64,000 nt of DNA from Paracentrotus lividus (lineage: Eukaryota; Echinodermata; Echinoidea; Camarodonta; Echinidae). A model generated the notes under the pieces. That model worked only from the letters and a program-made list of their open reading frames with translations. It was not told the origin of the DNA and did no database searches. Location: positions 6,228,890-6,292,889 of the forward strand of contig CALNVZ010000641.1 of NCBI GenBank assembly GCA_940671915.1, written 5' to 3'. Below are positions 45,076 to 59,086 of this stretch, piece after piece. Every line of letters begins with the position of its first letter. The first letter of the stretch is position 1. The translations under genes were made by a program, and so were the position numbers.

Positions 45076-45527
45076 TTTCTTTTATCTAACCATAGACATA
45101 TCTCTCCTCATCTTACCTTGGAAGTAACATTATCACCTGTTCGGATACAACAATTTGGCAAAGACACTTATCGAGTAATGTTTCGCTGAAGATGGTAATT
45201 TAAGTCTGCTTTCAGATTTAGATGAATTTCGTATCATCATGTTCATTACCAGGAACAGCAAAAAACACCATAATAGGGTTACACAATCTAACGCCACAAC
45301 ATAAGATATTATAACAATGAAAGTTTTGTCAAATATTTAGAGTAGCAGACTCAGTGAAAGCTATCAGCAATAAGTACGCATACATGACTTGTATGTAAAA
45401 AGTAAACATGGTTATAAAAAAAAAAATCCAAAATGTCACACAAACAATCCCTTTTGGAACGAAAGTGTTTTTGGTTTTATTCCCTTTTGGAAAAGAATAG
45501 AAAGTTAGAGAAAAAATATATCACCCC

Positions 45528-45542
45528 AACACACACACATAC

Positions 45543-45577
<35 letters not shown>

Positions 45578-45598
45578 AACACACAAACGCACACATAA
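45528..45598. repeat. (CA)n microsatellite
   Basis: About 30 CA units with a few AAAC interruptions. Confidence 0.95.
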
Positions 45599-46019
45599 AA
45601 AAAGTTATATTGTGCATTTTAATATATTGTGCTAGGTGCATAATATATCGATTTTGAATTTATTTAGTCAAATATGGATTGAGTCCCGGTCGGCATGAAA
45701 CTCGTCAGTTTTCATGGAGCTCTTCTTCCATGTTTTTTGTTTTTGTTTTTGTTTTTTTTTTTTTTTTTTTTTTTTATATACGTGCAACTTATTTTTTCTT
45801 ACCTTTTTCCTATACCAAAGAAACTTTACAGAAAATCCATTTAAAAAGACTTCAGAAAAATTTGTCCCGTTGAGGCGGATTTCACAGCTGACGTACTTAC
45901 GCTGAAAATTACAGGCACTCAAGATATGTCAAAAAGGTGCATTCATTTAGCATGTTTAGGTCCCAATAATGTACCCTGGATTGAGAGAGGCAAATATAGA
46001 CTGCAAACTTGTTCAATGG

Positions 46020-46070
46020 AGTGGGACTCAAACCAGTGGTCGACTTGTCCTCTACACTCTGACACACCTG
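46020..46070 (-). repeat. Possible second tRNA-like relic
   Basis: On the - strand, AGTGTAGAGGACAAGTCGAC followed by CTGGTTTGAGTCCCACT resembles a degraded B box. There is no clear A box. Confidence 0.3.
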
Positions 46071-46182
46071 GAAGTAATGACTTTTTACAACATGATTAGT
46101 GTATAAATTACGATAAAAACCAGTAGATATGCCGAAAAACGAGTGTCCCATAATCCAAATGTGTACTTGATTTAGAGCAAGT

Positions 46183-46452
46183 TTTATATAATAATAATAA
46201 TAATAATAAGAATAATAATAATAATAACTTATTTACCCAGGGTAGCCACTTCAGCTCTTAATGAAGTGTTCTCCCAGTGGGTCCTGTTTAACATAATGTT
46301 ATTACCCTTATCCATTTAAAAATACCGAACGCCTGGCTAGAATACAGAGGGTCTCATTTTAGAGTCTTTGGTATGACTCGATCGGGGATCGAACCCACGG
46401 TCTCCCGTTCATGAGGTAGACGCTCTACTTATTGCGCCAACATTCACTACTT
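46183..46452 (-). mobile_element. tRNA-derived SINE with (TAT)n tail
   Basis: On the - strand the head is tRNA-like (GCGCAATAAGTAGAGCGTCT, B box GTGGGTTCGATCCCC). The body follows, then CCCTGGGTAAATAAGTTATT and an ATT-repeat tail at 46183-46226. A head, body and microsatellite tail in this order is SINE structure. Confidence 0.75.
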
Positions 46453-47567
46453 GATATACAATCCAGATGGATATACGAACCACTTTATTCGATCCTTAAT
46501 CACTTGAGCGCCCTTAATCTCCTTTGAATAAAAACGGACCCATGACCTAACCCTGTGGTACGTCATGTACGTGCCACGTTGGCAGGAAAGATGAGTCCGA
46601 GACAGGAAACCGCCAAAGTCGGTAATGACATGGAATTAAATACAGGAAAATTGATGCCGCTTTACACGAAGCGCTTCCATTAAAACATGACGATGTGACC
46701 GACAGAAATGAGTGGAAGTAAAGGCCAAGAATTACAGAATGAGGACCAGAGCCTATAAAACGATTTCAAACTTCATTATGCTATTTCTTCTCTTGATAAT
46801 AACATCACATGTCTTATTCTCTCTCATTTAGGTTTTATGTTCTAGAATATAGCGAAAACTTTGACATTCCATCAATGATTATTGCTCTATTGTACCAGAT
46901 ATTGCTAGGCGATATACTTATGTCAATGATTTAACCTTTCAAACAATTATTATCGTGCATCTAACTTGTTTGCATTTTTAAAATATATTTTAAACCACAA
47001 TGGTAGATTTTTTCTTTTATTCAAGGGAGTACAATCAATTGAGAGCCCTCCCCCCCCCCGAACGATTGATCTTAGCGAAGATTTCAAATGATGCCCATAA
47101 ATGTTCTTATCCAGGAACCTCCATTGATCGACTCCATCGGTACAATATGATATACAAATCACATAATTGGTCTCGTGTCCATTAACAAAAGCTCGAAAAA
47201 TCCGCTGACAAATTTGGAGAATGGCATAAACTGAGTCCTACGAGTCATATTTGACTAGACATTAACCGTTCTGCAGCCAAATTTATGCAATTTCATAAAA
47301 TAGTTAAGACACAAATGGCATACCATAGTATTTTACTTTCCTACAAAGAGTTAAACTTTATCTGTTGCAGCAGCAGGGGGAAGGAGTAATCATAAGTATA
47401 TACAGATCGATCATTGTCACATGACAATAACATTTTATATTGGAACATCTCATTTATCTTAGTATAAGAGAAAGTAATAACAGGAAAGTAATAACAGGAA
47501 AGATGATATCATTCTTACTAGCACGTCCTTATGATCGCATGAGCGGTAGTGTCGAGAAGACAATTAA

Positions 47568-47686
47568 AGGGGTTTTCACAATTGTTCTTGCGATCGTTAG
47601 CGATCATTTGGTCACAATATATATTGCACACAATCGCAACGGTTGCAAGCAGTCGCACCACCAATTGTGAAAGGGGCTGGTGATAC
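47568..47686. mobile_element. MITE, 119 bp, uninterrupted copy of the 13.6 kb family
   Basis: AAGGGGTTTTCACAATTG at the left and CCAATTGTGAAAGGGGCT at the right, with CAATCGCAACGGTTGCAAGC inside. Confidence 0.7.
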
Positions 47687-48410
47687 ATCCAAATAGAGCA
47701 GTATATGATACCAAGGGTAAACGATGATTACAAAGAGAAGAATCTAATATTGTCAAATATTCTGTATTGTGGATGATACAGAGTTTAAGTCTTTGCTTTG
47801 TTACTTGATCCTTGTTTTTTTGGCATCGAACTACGATTGCCACACTTGACCCATGTAAAGTCAATGTCTACCATTTTTATTTGATTCCTTAAAATATCCG
47901 AGGATCATATCATTATCCATGCTACACGTTGAGCACTACTGGAGCTACTTATGAAAAAACGTATGCCCATATTCGGACCTTAGTGACGAAATAAACATTC
48001 ATGAGTGAGGAAGAGTGTGTTTCCATTTGAAGAAGAAAAAATAAGATAAATATCATACAAATCAAAGCAAAGCATGCTATTTGCTTGTTTAAGATGTTAC
48101 TCTACATTGCCAACACGATGAAAGTGCTTGACAAAAGTCGATCACATTTCCCTTGTTAGTATTCAAGGTAAGACTGCCTATTTATCCCTCTCAATCTTAT
48201 ACCATGCTACTACAACAATTAAAAAAACCAAAAAAAAAAAACAGGGACTCACATTCTCAGAAATATTACAAATAAGCGCAACAAATGTTCATTTCAATAC
48301 AATCACAACTCCTTTTAGTGAAATTTATCTGATAAAAATTATATACGTTATTATTCTGCTACTGAACAATATACTTGTGTGCTATCGGCAGTAGATGTGA
48401 AACTATTATT

Positions 48411-48458
48411 CTGAACAAACAGCACAGGGTACAGCTTAGAACCCTGAGGAACCCCTGG
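48411..48458 (-). pseudogene. LINE reverse-transcriptase relic (PGVPQGS motif)
   Basis: The - strand encodes PGVPQGSKLYPVLFVQ, the RT motif usually written GVPQGSVLGPLLF in non-LTR retrotransposons. Flanking sequence cannot be assigned, so this is a short relic. Confidence 0.55.
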
Positions 48459-49264
48459 CTAAACATGGTACACATCAGCAAGGTGCCCTCCTGTGATAAT
48501 ACCACCATATCGAATCCAATATAATGAACTTTATGTCGCAACATTCTACTTATTTCTTTATTTTTACCCCCCATCTCCCGAATTTTTATTTAACCATTAT
48601 ACTTACAACGTTTTTATAGTAGGTCTACTTTTAAAGATAATAATATGTTTTTTCTTTTCCTTAATACAATAATCAGTGTAAATTCAATCATTTATAACAT
48701 TCAACTCATGTTTGATATTGTCCCATTTTTCCTGATAAAAAATAGTGAATGGTTTGGATCACTCAGATACCTATCATGTTGAAAAAATATCTACGATCAA
48801 GATATTTATTTTTTTACCTATTTTTTTTTTTCTTTTTTTTTTTTTTTTTTAAGGAGAAATAGAAGAAAAAAGGTCTGTTTCAAACAAGCATGGGGGTATT
48901 TGGTCAGACTAGAATCCATGCTTGATGTCTTTCTGGTATACTTTCCCTGAATATCAACGGCAATTTCCTTCGAGGCGTTTGCGATGGCGATAACCCGTGA
49001 CTTTCAGTCGTGTTGAGATCACAACTCCGTTGTATTTCACACATTTCTCCATGAAACGTTCTTTTTATTGACACTAATGGGGTTCGGTAATCGATGAAGC
49101 GTGTAGCCCCTTAGCACAACATGCCAACTTTTGGGTGTATATCTTAGAGGCTTTTAATTCACATTATCATTATTTTCCTTTTTCCTTAATCTTAGTCATT
49201 ACGTATGACGCAGAAAGCAAGGAAATGTTTGGTCATTCTAGTAGCCATGAATTAAAATGCTGCT

Positions 49265-49350
49265 CAGTTGGTGAGTTTTGCTCAATATTGGCTTAATGGT
49301 TAGAGCGAATAATTCATGAACAGGAGGTCGTGGGTTCGATTCCCGGCTGT
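49265..49350 (+). repeat. tRNA-like sequence, probable SINE head
   Basis: TTGGCTTAATGGTTAGAGCG is A-box-like and GTCGTGGGTTCGATTCCCGG is a good B box. No clean 7-base acceptor stem is visible, so a SINE head is likelier than a working tRNA gene. Confidence 0.5.
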
Positions 49351-50971
49351 TTCATTAACGACAAGATAATTATTGTACCCTTTGTCCGTAAAATCTATGT
49401 AACGGGATCTTGATAAACTGAGGTAACAATATTGGAAATACATGGTAGATGTACCATATATTCATACGCGTTGATAAAGATGTGTTTAGAGTAGGACATG
49501 TTCTTACACTCGTAAGGGAAATTAGTAGCTTAATGTGTAGATAACTACATTACATTAATAAAGATTTTGTTGAGTTATATACTTCGTAACTGGCATTGTT
49601 GAAAATAACTTAGAATCAAAGGATATGTAATTTGCAACTAGCGACTGAAAAATATAAGATAGATAATGAGGTAAATAGCATTAGCAAAAGTTGTTTGCAT
49701 TGCATTAAGAGTGTGACACTTTGTATACTACCTTCTTCGATATTACTACGATATGTCAGAACATGCTTTCGATTATATTATTTATTAAAAGGGCACCAGC
49801 GCATCAATCTGGTTTTGGACTTCTCGGTTATAAATACTATCACTAAGGATCTACTTTATTAGTTTCGGTCATTGCTCTTTCCCCCCACTCGGGTCGGAGC
49901 CGATCAGCGCTGACATTCCAATTATAATCTAAAATCGGTAATTGTTCCTCTAAGATGTAGAAATTAATGGAAAATAGAAATATTGACGGCATGCAATCAT
50001 CAAGGGACATTAAATTAGATACCACTTACTAACGAACAGAAATGTATTAGTACGGGGCACTTTTCCAGAAGAATACAACAAATCGGAAATATAATTAAAA
50101 CCCCTGAAGTGGTTTATTTAAATTTTGGGACCCTGGATGCCTCTTTGAAAGCAGCTGTCGCCTCTGAACTCTGACTGAAGTCAAGGTTAGCATTACTTTT
50201 GCAGAAATCTCCAGAAAAGGAAGCAGAATAGTGACCGTGTTGTACGATCGCTGATTCATAAACGATTATAAATCGGCGTCTTTAATAATTTGCTGAGGAT
50301 CAAATTTATGACATGAAAAAAAGACGACGGTGACATGAATAGTCACACTCCTAGTACATATTTTTTTTTTTTAATCATTGTTGGAAAAATTGAAATAAGA
50401 TATAAAAACAGCAGAAACAAGAGCAATACTTGGATATCATCAAAAAAATCTCCATTGGTTGTCCATACATGACACGTTATGATCAAAACGTTCAATATCG
50501 CTAACAAAATTGCTTTTTTATCATTATTTTTATTTTCTTCTTCAATATCTACATTAAAAAAATGATGCTTCTAGATTTAAGTTCATATCGACTCTCTTTT
50601 GTTCCCTCTTCTTCTTCGTCTTCATCGTGGAAGATGATCTGAACAGTAGTTTAAACGGGTGACTTACTTATTCTTGATCTTATCTAAAATGTATAAAAAC
50701 AAATGCCTTAAAGTAATCAAAGATCAAATCTAAATAGCATTTTCCCTACAGCACGTAGAGAGAAGTGTGTATTGGACACAATAGACATTGAATTCATTGG
50801 TTAATGGTGTTACCAAGAACAGATCGTATTTTACCTTTCCCTTGAGACAAGTAGTAATCAATTGCTTCAAAGATTGTAAACACAGACCAATCATACCCCC
50901 ATTTAATCCAGGTAGTATACCGCTCTTTGTTTGTGCAAGAGGACACCTTTCTTACATCCGCAAGGTTTAGT

Positions 50972-51020
50972 CGGAACTCCCTCAGGGATGTCATGTAGGT
51001 CCTGTGCTATTTGCTCGGAT
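50972..51020 (+). pseudogene. LINE reverse-transcriptase relic (GTPSGMS/GPVLFA)
   Basis: GTPSGMSC is followed, one base out of frame, by GPVLFAR. Together they resemble the same RT motif. It is short and frame-shifted. Confidence 0.35.
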
Positions 51021-51129
51021 TTCAACAACACTACATTGAAGCGATAGAAATATGAGATGGAGAGGGAGATAACTGATATCTGGAATCCTCGGGGATACGG
51101 AGACTGATGCAAGCTCTTACGGGGTCAAG

Positions 51130-52095
51130 TGTTTCACTGTTAACAGGTCATCGATTGCAACTTTTTTTTAAGGATGCTGTTCATTCAAAAGTGTTTCAAC
51201 GTTGGCATTTTGCTACTTTTCTTCGGTGACAGTTTGTGTACCATGTATTGCTGAATGGATCTTATATTTCAATTTAAATGTTCATTTTTTGGACGCAAAA
51301 TTGGTTAATAGAAAAAGGCAAGGAACCGTTTTAATCATTGCGTTTAAACAAAAATAAGTTCATTAGGTTGCTTTCTCTTAGTCACAAATTATGGCAGATT
51401 GAGGCCTTTCTCTCCTAAACACTTAAGACACATGTTGATATTTTATATCAGCTCAAATCCAAACAATGCACACATGCAATTTTTCTACAAACATTGGGAC
51501 AATTTATTGGTATTATTTTATATTAAAGTGCTAATTGGATAAACTCATGGCCGTATTAAATCTTGCAGGCATTAATTTTTATCTATTTTTTTTTTTTTTT
51601 TTTAAACAAAAATCCCTTTTCTCAAGGGAGAAACGAATAATATATAGCGCATCCCTCTTGCGTCTATGGTATCACTCATACTATTTCTGATGTGGGTTGA
51701 CGAAATAAGCTCTCGAACAACTGAATCAGACCACTATGCCTCATTCGTGCTCTCGAACATTCCGTTAATACAAGATATAGGTCGTCGGTATTGTCAAGCT
51801 TGCATTTCCAGACCACAAAGCGGTATTTCTATACCCCAATTCAAATCTTGTATTACAACATTTCCCCTTTCCCTTGCCCTCTTTATACTATGTACTTCAG
51901 AAGCTCGCTATTCTATAGATATCTGAAATGCGATCACGTACAAAGTCGTGTGACTGACATGCGATACAACGTACATCTTGATGCACATGTTTGAACAAGT
52001 ATAGACCCCGGAGCAATAGCAATTTCTTAATGCATTCGATGGAAATATTTGATCCGATGGACGAGTTACGATTACCGCTGCGATGGATGTCGTTC
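51130..52095. other. No gene seen
   Basis: AT-rich; a T run at 51585. The short open frames have no recognisable domains. Confidence 0.45.
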
Positions 52096-52100
52096 ATAAA

Positions 52101-52369
52101 GCCCGCGTCACACTGTCCCGAAGGTTGAGCAAGGATGGACACACGATGGTGGGTTATTTTTAAATTTTGCTTGGATCACGAAAACATCGGGCCATTCGTG
52201 TACCCGTCGTGTGTTGTTCGAGTGCCATCGGGTAACCTTTTGTAGACATTGTTCACGTTTTCTCTCTTGTTTGGATGTTGACCAAGTTCGGGATAACTTC
52301 GAACGAACCCTAACAGTTCACATTTCGTGTGTCAATCTTTACTCAACTCCGGGACAGTGTGACGCGGAC
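52101..52369. mobile_element. MITE, 269 bp, GCCCGCGTCACACTGTCCCG ends
   Basis: The 20-base ends match at 19 positions (left 52101-52120, right 52350-52369 inverted). The interior has GGATGGACACACGATGG and CCATTCGTGTACCCGTC blocks and no coding potential. Confidence 0.8.
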
Positions 52370-53923
52370 TTTTGGAAAGACGGAGGGGAACGAATTTATT
52401 CCGACACTTTCGACATCAAAGTGACGTAGAGTAATACTATGATTGCCATTGTACCTCAGACAAGTGCAGACCTTAAGGGGTGGATGAAATGCTAAGCTCG
52501 GGGACAAGCCGTCTGTATCAATATTTGAAATTGCCCTGGAGTTTTGTTTTTGTTTCTTTTTATGTCGTAGAAAAGCATTATTGCATTTATCCATCTGAAT
52601 GGAAGAAATCAATCAAAGGATGAAGCTCTTTGGCAGTATACAACTTATTTTTAACTAAAAGTTGTAACTTATTAAAAGTTTGATTTGATAAAATATAAAT
52701 GTTAAATTTTAGCGTTTGCGTTTTACAGTGATTGATGCAAAAATGTTAGATAAATAGCTAGGAATTAGTTTTGCAGAAAGTGTTATCTTTTACTGGATAT
52801 TCCAATTGATCAAACGATATGACTCGGTAAAATTTAGTTTATCAAACACTAAAGTGTATGGAGGAGGAAAAGAAGTCTGGTATTAAAGTTCACTTTACAT
52901 CGCTGTATTTATACAAAGTGCATTATGTGATGACGTTTCTGAATTACATTTCTTCAAAGCCTCCAGCTCAGATTTTTTTTTTTTTTTTTTTTTTTTTTAA
53001 CTTCTTCTTAAGTTGAGCTCATATCTACTTCGTGATTGCTTGAAAACAGCTCAAAAAACATCCGTTCTGACCATTTTCGTACAGCACGGTTCTTACGAAA
53101 ATGGCCAAAAAACGGTGGTTTGGAATGGCTAGACAAATACACGTTGAAAAGCAAATGATTCAAACATTATTGTTTCAACGTACACATGCATGTAACATAG
53201 TGAGCAATATTTCCACATATTTTCACCAAGAACTATTAATATCGAAGTAAACGTAACTTTATTAAGTTTGACCATGATGTTTACTTCGTTAACTTGGGTT
53301 CTTGACAAAATGACAGCTGCTTTATCCATAACAACAACAACAACAACAACAAGACCTCAATATTAAAAGTGCGTTCGATGCTAAAAAATATGAATGACCT
53401 TGCTTGTCTGACGTAAAGGTCGTAGAATAATTATAGTATATACAAAAAAGACGTCCCGACCTGTTTTTTTTTAGATCATGTGTTTGTTTTGGGGGTTATG
53501 CATCTTTTGCCCAGACATAATGGCATATCTCGGATTTCAGACAAAATTTAATAAAAATTTGATTTTAAACAGTGCAGACGGACGCCGAGTTTGGTGAAAG
53601 TTGCCAATAATCGGCCTTCATGTCCAATCCATCAAAAAGAAATGAATTCATTTGGAATCATATTTGAACTTAAATAGTTCGTACTATTTTTCGTTTGCTA
53701 CAGATTGTCATTTACGTTGAGTTTTGTTTCATGTTAAAACAAATATTTTTTAACTCTCAGTTGCTGACTTGGCAAAATATGCTTGAAATTATAACGTTAA
53801 TATTTATTTTGTTCAATGACAACACCAACAAGATACAAATTGCCACCAAATATGTTGACATTTTTAAACAAGCACGTAACAGGAAATCGTGTAACTTTGT
53901 CCATGTATCCCGACAACTCCGTT

Positions 53924-53926
<3 letters not shown>

Positions 53927-53958
<32 letters not shown>
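53927..53958. repeat. (CA)n microsatellite
   Basis: About 16 CA units. Confidence 0.95.
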
Positions 53959-53960
<2 letters not shown>

Positions 53961-54317
53961 AACGTATCCTCATTAATTCTAACCCTTATTTATTATTCCA
54001 AATGAGCTATTGTCCATGCATTTTCCATTATAGGATAATCATTTATTATTGAAAACACTGATGATGCCCGACAATCAAGGTTTTTCCATTAAACATTGCT
54101 ATACTGTTGCTGGGGGATGAAATCAGGGTGCCCTGATTTTGATAAAAAGTAATTTATTTTATGGAACCTTATTACGATCAATGATGGAACCATGCAATCA
54201 AGCTATAATTACGACTGATAATCAATTACACCTAGAATTGTTTTGTCCTTATGCAAAGCTACCATCTTTGCTCTTGTACATGCCCTGTATTTATTTATTT
54301 TTTCATCCCATGAATTG

Positions 54318-54336
54318 ATGTCCCCCCACCCCCCCC

Positions 54337-54368
<32 letters not shown>
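54318..54368. repeat. C run followed by a run of about 30 A
   Basis: It is one of several C-run/A-run junctions in the window. Confidence 0.85.
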
Positions 54369-54370
<2 letters not shown>

Positions 54371-55498
54371 TATCCTCGTTTGACAATGGCCCAAAATCCC
54401 AGCCCACCGTTACGTCTTCGGCATGCTTTTTTTGACTGGTAATTACCGTTCGCAGATTGAATTGGCTCGGAGGCTAGACCCTGAAATCTGATGGGATTAA
54501 CCAGGATTAATTGAAGTTCGGATGAGGGAAGAACAAACACCGGTAGTGATTGATCGGGGAATTAAATCATGCGCATTACGATAGTAAAATTCGCGATGCG
54601 TTCAGAAGAAAAAAAAAAAAAAACGCCGTTTCTTGCTTCTGACCTTGATTGAGATTGTGTTTCACCGATGCGATTGCGCAACGCGTTTGGTCTTGTGATG
54701 CTGACAAAAAGTAATAGCAATATTGCACCCTAATCATGCTAATTGAATGCGGTGCAACTTGGCACCGTTGCTGCAACACGTTTCTACCACAAATTGCCCA
54801 CTTGCATCCTTAAAATGTGCACATAATTAGGTACCTTAAAGGGCGTAGGGGAAGAATCATAAACATTTGCATGGTTAGGGGTACAGAAATATTGGTATCA
54901 ATAAGGGTACATGTTTGCACAAGTTGTAAAGAGGGAACATGCTAAATTTCACCCTAATATGTTTAATAATAATAATGTTTAAATTTACAAATTATTTATT
55001 TCCGTTCTATTAATGAGTGTAAATGTTGATGAAAATTGGAATATGAAATGAAATGGTCGGCTTTCGAGGGAAAAGGGGGGATTTGACAATGCATTATCTT
55101 TAAAAAAAAATAAATAAATAAATTATCTGTTCAAGAGTTTTCAAATTGGTTTATGATTTTTTGTTGTTTTTCAGATGTTTATCACATGCCGCAAATAAAG
55201 ATTTCACTTCAAAATCTCTATTCTTATTCCGTGGTAGGCATTTGCGAGGATAATTGCCCATAGTGTCATCATCTCAATTCCTTGCCTAAAGTGAACTCAC
55301 ATTGTTTCAATCTGCTCGCATTTCATGAATATTCTTCTATTAACCAATTTTCGCCACGCTCTCCATGCTTATGGATACCCTTTGCTCTAAACCCGCCTCG
55401 GGTCAAAACTGGAACTGCGGTCACATCTGCCTAGCATACACCAGAATGAATAAAATATTATATTACCGCGAATTAGCAATACGGTGGTATATTTCAAG

Positions 55499-55760
55499 GG
55501 GCGGCGAACGTTTGCGAATAATCGCGAACTTTTCTGCTGTCATTAGCAGGAATGCTTCCAACGTAGCGAATTTGGGGTTTGTTTGAGTTCGCCAGTGTTC
55601 GTAAAGAGTCGCAAATAATCGTAAATTGTTTTTATGTCAACATGTATGTCCGACAGTAGAAAATATATGTCACACTTTGCTACTCTTATCGAAACAAGTA
55701 TATAGGTTCGCAGGCATCTGCGGCTAATGACGAAGGACATCTTCGCAGACTTTCGCCGCC
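55499..55760. mobile_element. MITE, 262 bp, GGCGGCGAA ends
   Basis: GGCGGCGAACGTTTGCGAA at the left, and the inverse of GGCGGCGAAAGTCTGCGAAG at the right; GTCATTAGC also recurs inverted inside. Confidence 0.7.
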
Positions 55761-57778
55761 TCAGTCAGTGCAAACACAAACTCAGCTGGTGGTGTGACCA
55801 TGTTCATATCCGCTCTGACTGTATTCATGCATGCACGCCATTTGAGCTATAATGTCAGACAGTGTTACATGAAGCAAGTTATGCTCTGAACTTCCCATCA
55901 TAGTCGCTGACCCTTAAGCTATCACGATTAGGATTCAATTTGTAACCTCATCCAGTATTCCGGTTGGTTCATGCATGGCGGAACTAACGGTAACATAGAT
56001 GGTGGAACAATTTACATCTTAAGGAGAGAATAATAGTTTTTCGAGTTCAAGTCAGCATTCTTTGAAATTATCAGTGCTCAACATACTCCTCCAACTGGTC
56101 CATTTATTAACCCAGAATGCATTTTTCATTATGTTAATGTAATATTTTTATATACCCACTCTTTTGATTATTAAAATTTTATTTTCAATTCATAACACTA
56201 TTCATACAAAAAAAAAAGTTACCATGTGACCAAAATTAAGTATAAATCCAATATTAGGCTAATTAAGGTCTCAACATAATGTCACTGTCGATCGTTTTAG
56301 CAAAAATTGTTAAGACGGAGTTTCAATACACGAGTCTGTGATAGTCCTTGGTGTACCAAAGAGGATTTTTTTTTTTTGTATTTTTTTTTTTTAATGTTTT
56401 ATTATTATTATTATTATTATACGTTATTATTGTGGTGAGACAAGAACCCCTTGCCACGTATCACTTGGTCAAATGACATTTCCAATAAACCTCTACATAT
56501 TGTCATTGATTATTCCTAGTTTATTTTAAAATGATGGGTTATATGGCCTACCTCACAAAAAAAGTATCTTTGCAATTTTTTTTTTTTAATTTAAGCGCAA
56601 CACCCCCCCCCCTCTCCCTAAAAAATAACAAAAACAAAAACAAAAAAACACCCAATAAAGACTATCTTGATGGGGTTGTTTGTTACAACTATTTAATGCG
56701 GCGACGCCCGTGCCCAATGAGAAAAATATCCAATTCATCAAATTATCCATTAAAGTAAACGCATTTGCTGAGAGTTCAATCACTGCTTTTAATCGTTTAA
56801 AGATTTTTCGCAAATAAAAGTAAAATGAATGTAATTTATCATGTTCATTATGATTGTTTATAGAGGGAGATTTGCACAAGTCATTTAAATGTTATTATAC
56901 TATCACATATACAAGGCAGGAGATATATATTCATCTTTTATTGGCATTAGATCGTACATTTGGGTCCGATTTAAACGGGATGTGAACATTTGGAAAATAA
57001 CAGGACATGTAAAAAGGCGGGAAACAAAAGTATCCCCATCCGTCTGATTTGCACTAAATGCAGAGATTGACGATGAACTCCCTGCGTGCACATTACGCCA
57101 AATTAGCTATGGTGTCTTCAGTGGGTAGCGGAAATGCAGAAAATGACTTTACCACTGTGTTCATACTGAGGGTTACATATTTCAAGATTCCGAAGATAAG
57201 TACAAGGAACCCTATATTAATCAATGTTTAACTTGAAAGTTTATCATTAATGTTTAACAAAGCACGTGTGTAACTGTTTGCATGAATCAGGCGACCCTTT
57301 TTCCGTGATGTACATTAACATCATTGTCTCTACAAAACATGTTTGCCGTTCCTTATGATTTACGCTTTTTCTTAGTGAATAAAAATTATTAAAGCAACCA
57401 AGAAGTGAGATGAACATTATAGTGCATGGGTTTTAGAGAACGCGCTCAAGAAATTCGTCGTGAAAGTTCAAATTTAGGTTAGGAACACTCTTTAATAAGC
57501 AAGTGGGGACGATGCAAACACCTCAAAGACTGTCTTTTAGTAGCCTATTTCCTATAAGACACTAATTCCTCAATGAGAACTCAGCTCAGAAGAGTAATGG
57601 GTTTTAAATTAAACCACGGGACAGACAAGCCAGGGTAAAGTGGATACTCCAACGTAACACATGGTGTACCGCTGAGGGGCGCGAAACCACATAAAAGAGG
57701 GATGAGGCGCAATAGTTCAAGTGGTATTATGGAAATTGCCTTCAGTTGAAGATGCAACTTCTCTGCATCTGAATTTTA

Positions 57779-57914
57779 GGGGGGTGTTTCATGAAAGGAC
57801 TTGTCGGACGTTTTATCCGACAAATTTGATCTCAGCCAACCAGATGCAAGCATTTTAGTAGCTTTTAACAGTTAAAGTGAGAATCAGTGAATATTTGTTT
57901 CATGAAATGCTCCC
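57779..57914. mobile_element. MITE, 136 bp, GGGTGTTTCATGAA ends
   Basis: GGGGTGTTTCATGAA and inverse TTTCATGAAATGCTCCC. The inner hairpin is TTGTCGGA/TCCGACAA. Confidence 0.75.
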
Positions 57915-57919
57915 TAGAT

Positions 57920-59086
57920 AAGCCAAACAAACGCTACGGATTTATTCAAGTGCTATTCTATCACTTGGGCATTTTGAACGAGTGTTTACGGCGAAACCTT
58001 GGCATGTTGACGCGTTTATACGCGTCAGTCAACAGAAAGACGCGTGGATAGAAGTGGGAATGACCAAAACAAATAGTGAAGCTTTTGAAATCGTTTTGTT
58101 TTTTGTCATTTCTGATGGGATAACCTTTCAACTTGAAAACTTTGGCCGGGCTTTGTCACTCTCTAGTCACCGGTTAAGTGTCTATTATAAGGAATTAGTC
58201 TTTTATTTTGTTGTTTGAGGTTTTAGTTGTAGTACTCCACTCACGTTTGATTTTTTTTACTCTTTTGTGGAATATAGTCTAGAAATGAGAAAGGGGAAAG
58301 TAGGTGATTCTTTCTGTTTGTTTGTTTGTTTATTAGCCATGAAGCTGGGAGGAGGGTTTTTAGGCCTTACCCCCCCCCCCAAAAAAAAAAAAAAAAATTA
58401 AAAAAAAATGGAAAACACCATCTACCATCTAGCTCTTACAATCTAGCTCTATTATTTTATATATTTAGCACCCCCCCCCCACCGGTATTCAAAAACGCCT
58501 CGTGGTCCCTGTAAAACATTCAAAATGTTATTGTTTCCTTTCATAATAATTTATTAGATTATTTTCTTTTGTCTTTTTGTATAAAGACACCAAACTATAA
58601 TCTGCGATATTTTGAATAACTTTTTTTAATTCATCAAGTGTTGTCAACTAGAATATAAATTATAGACATAAATCTATACTCCCTGATTTGCAGACAAAGG
58701 TCCTACTAGTTTGTATTTTTTCTTTATATTTTGATATTGCTTCATTAATTTTGATATTTTGAAATTACGTAATGGCATTAAGTGCACAGATTATTAAATA
58801 AATACAACACCTTCATCAAATCTCATTCCACCACATAAACATACAGGTCACGTTTATTGGCGTCAAGAACGGTCCAACTCTGCATAAATTAATACCTCAT
58901 GAATATTCCACTAATGCTTGGCTGTTTTAATCAATGTTATTAATCGCAAAACCGAGGCTACATTGTCCCTCAATTATATCATCTTAGCGAAGGATGAAGG
59001 TGAAACACATAATTAAACGTCGATACTAAAACATACCCATGTCATTTCGGCCGGCTAATTATTTACCATGATGATTACATTTGGTA
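57920..59086. other. No gene seen
   Basis: AT-rich with C run/A run at 58370-58400 and a C run at 58471. No coding domain recognised. Confidence 0.45.
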
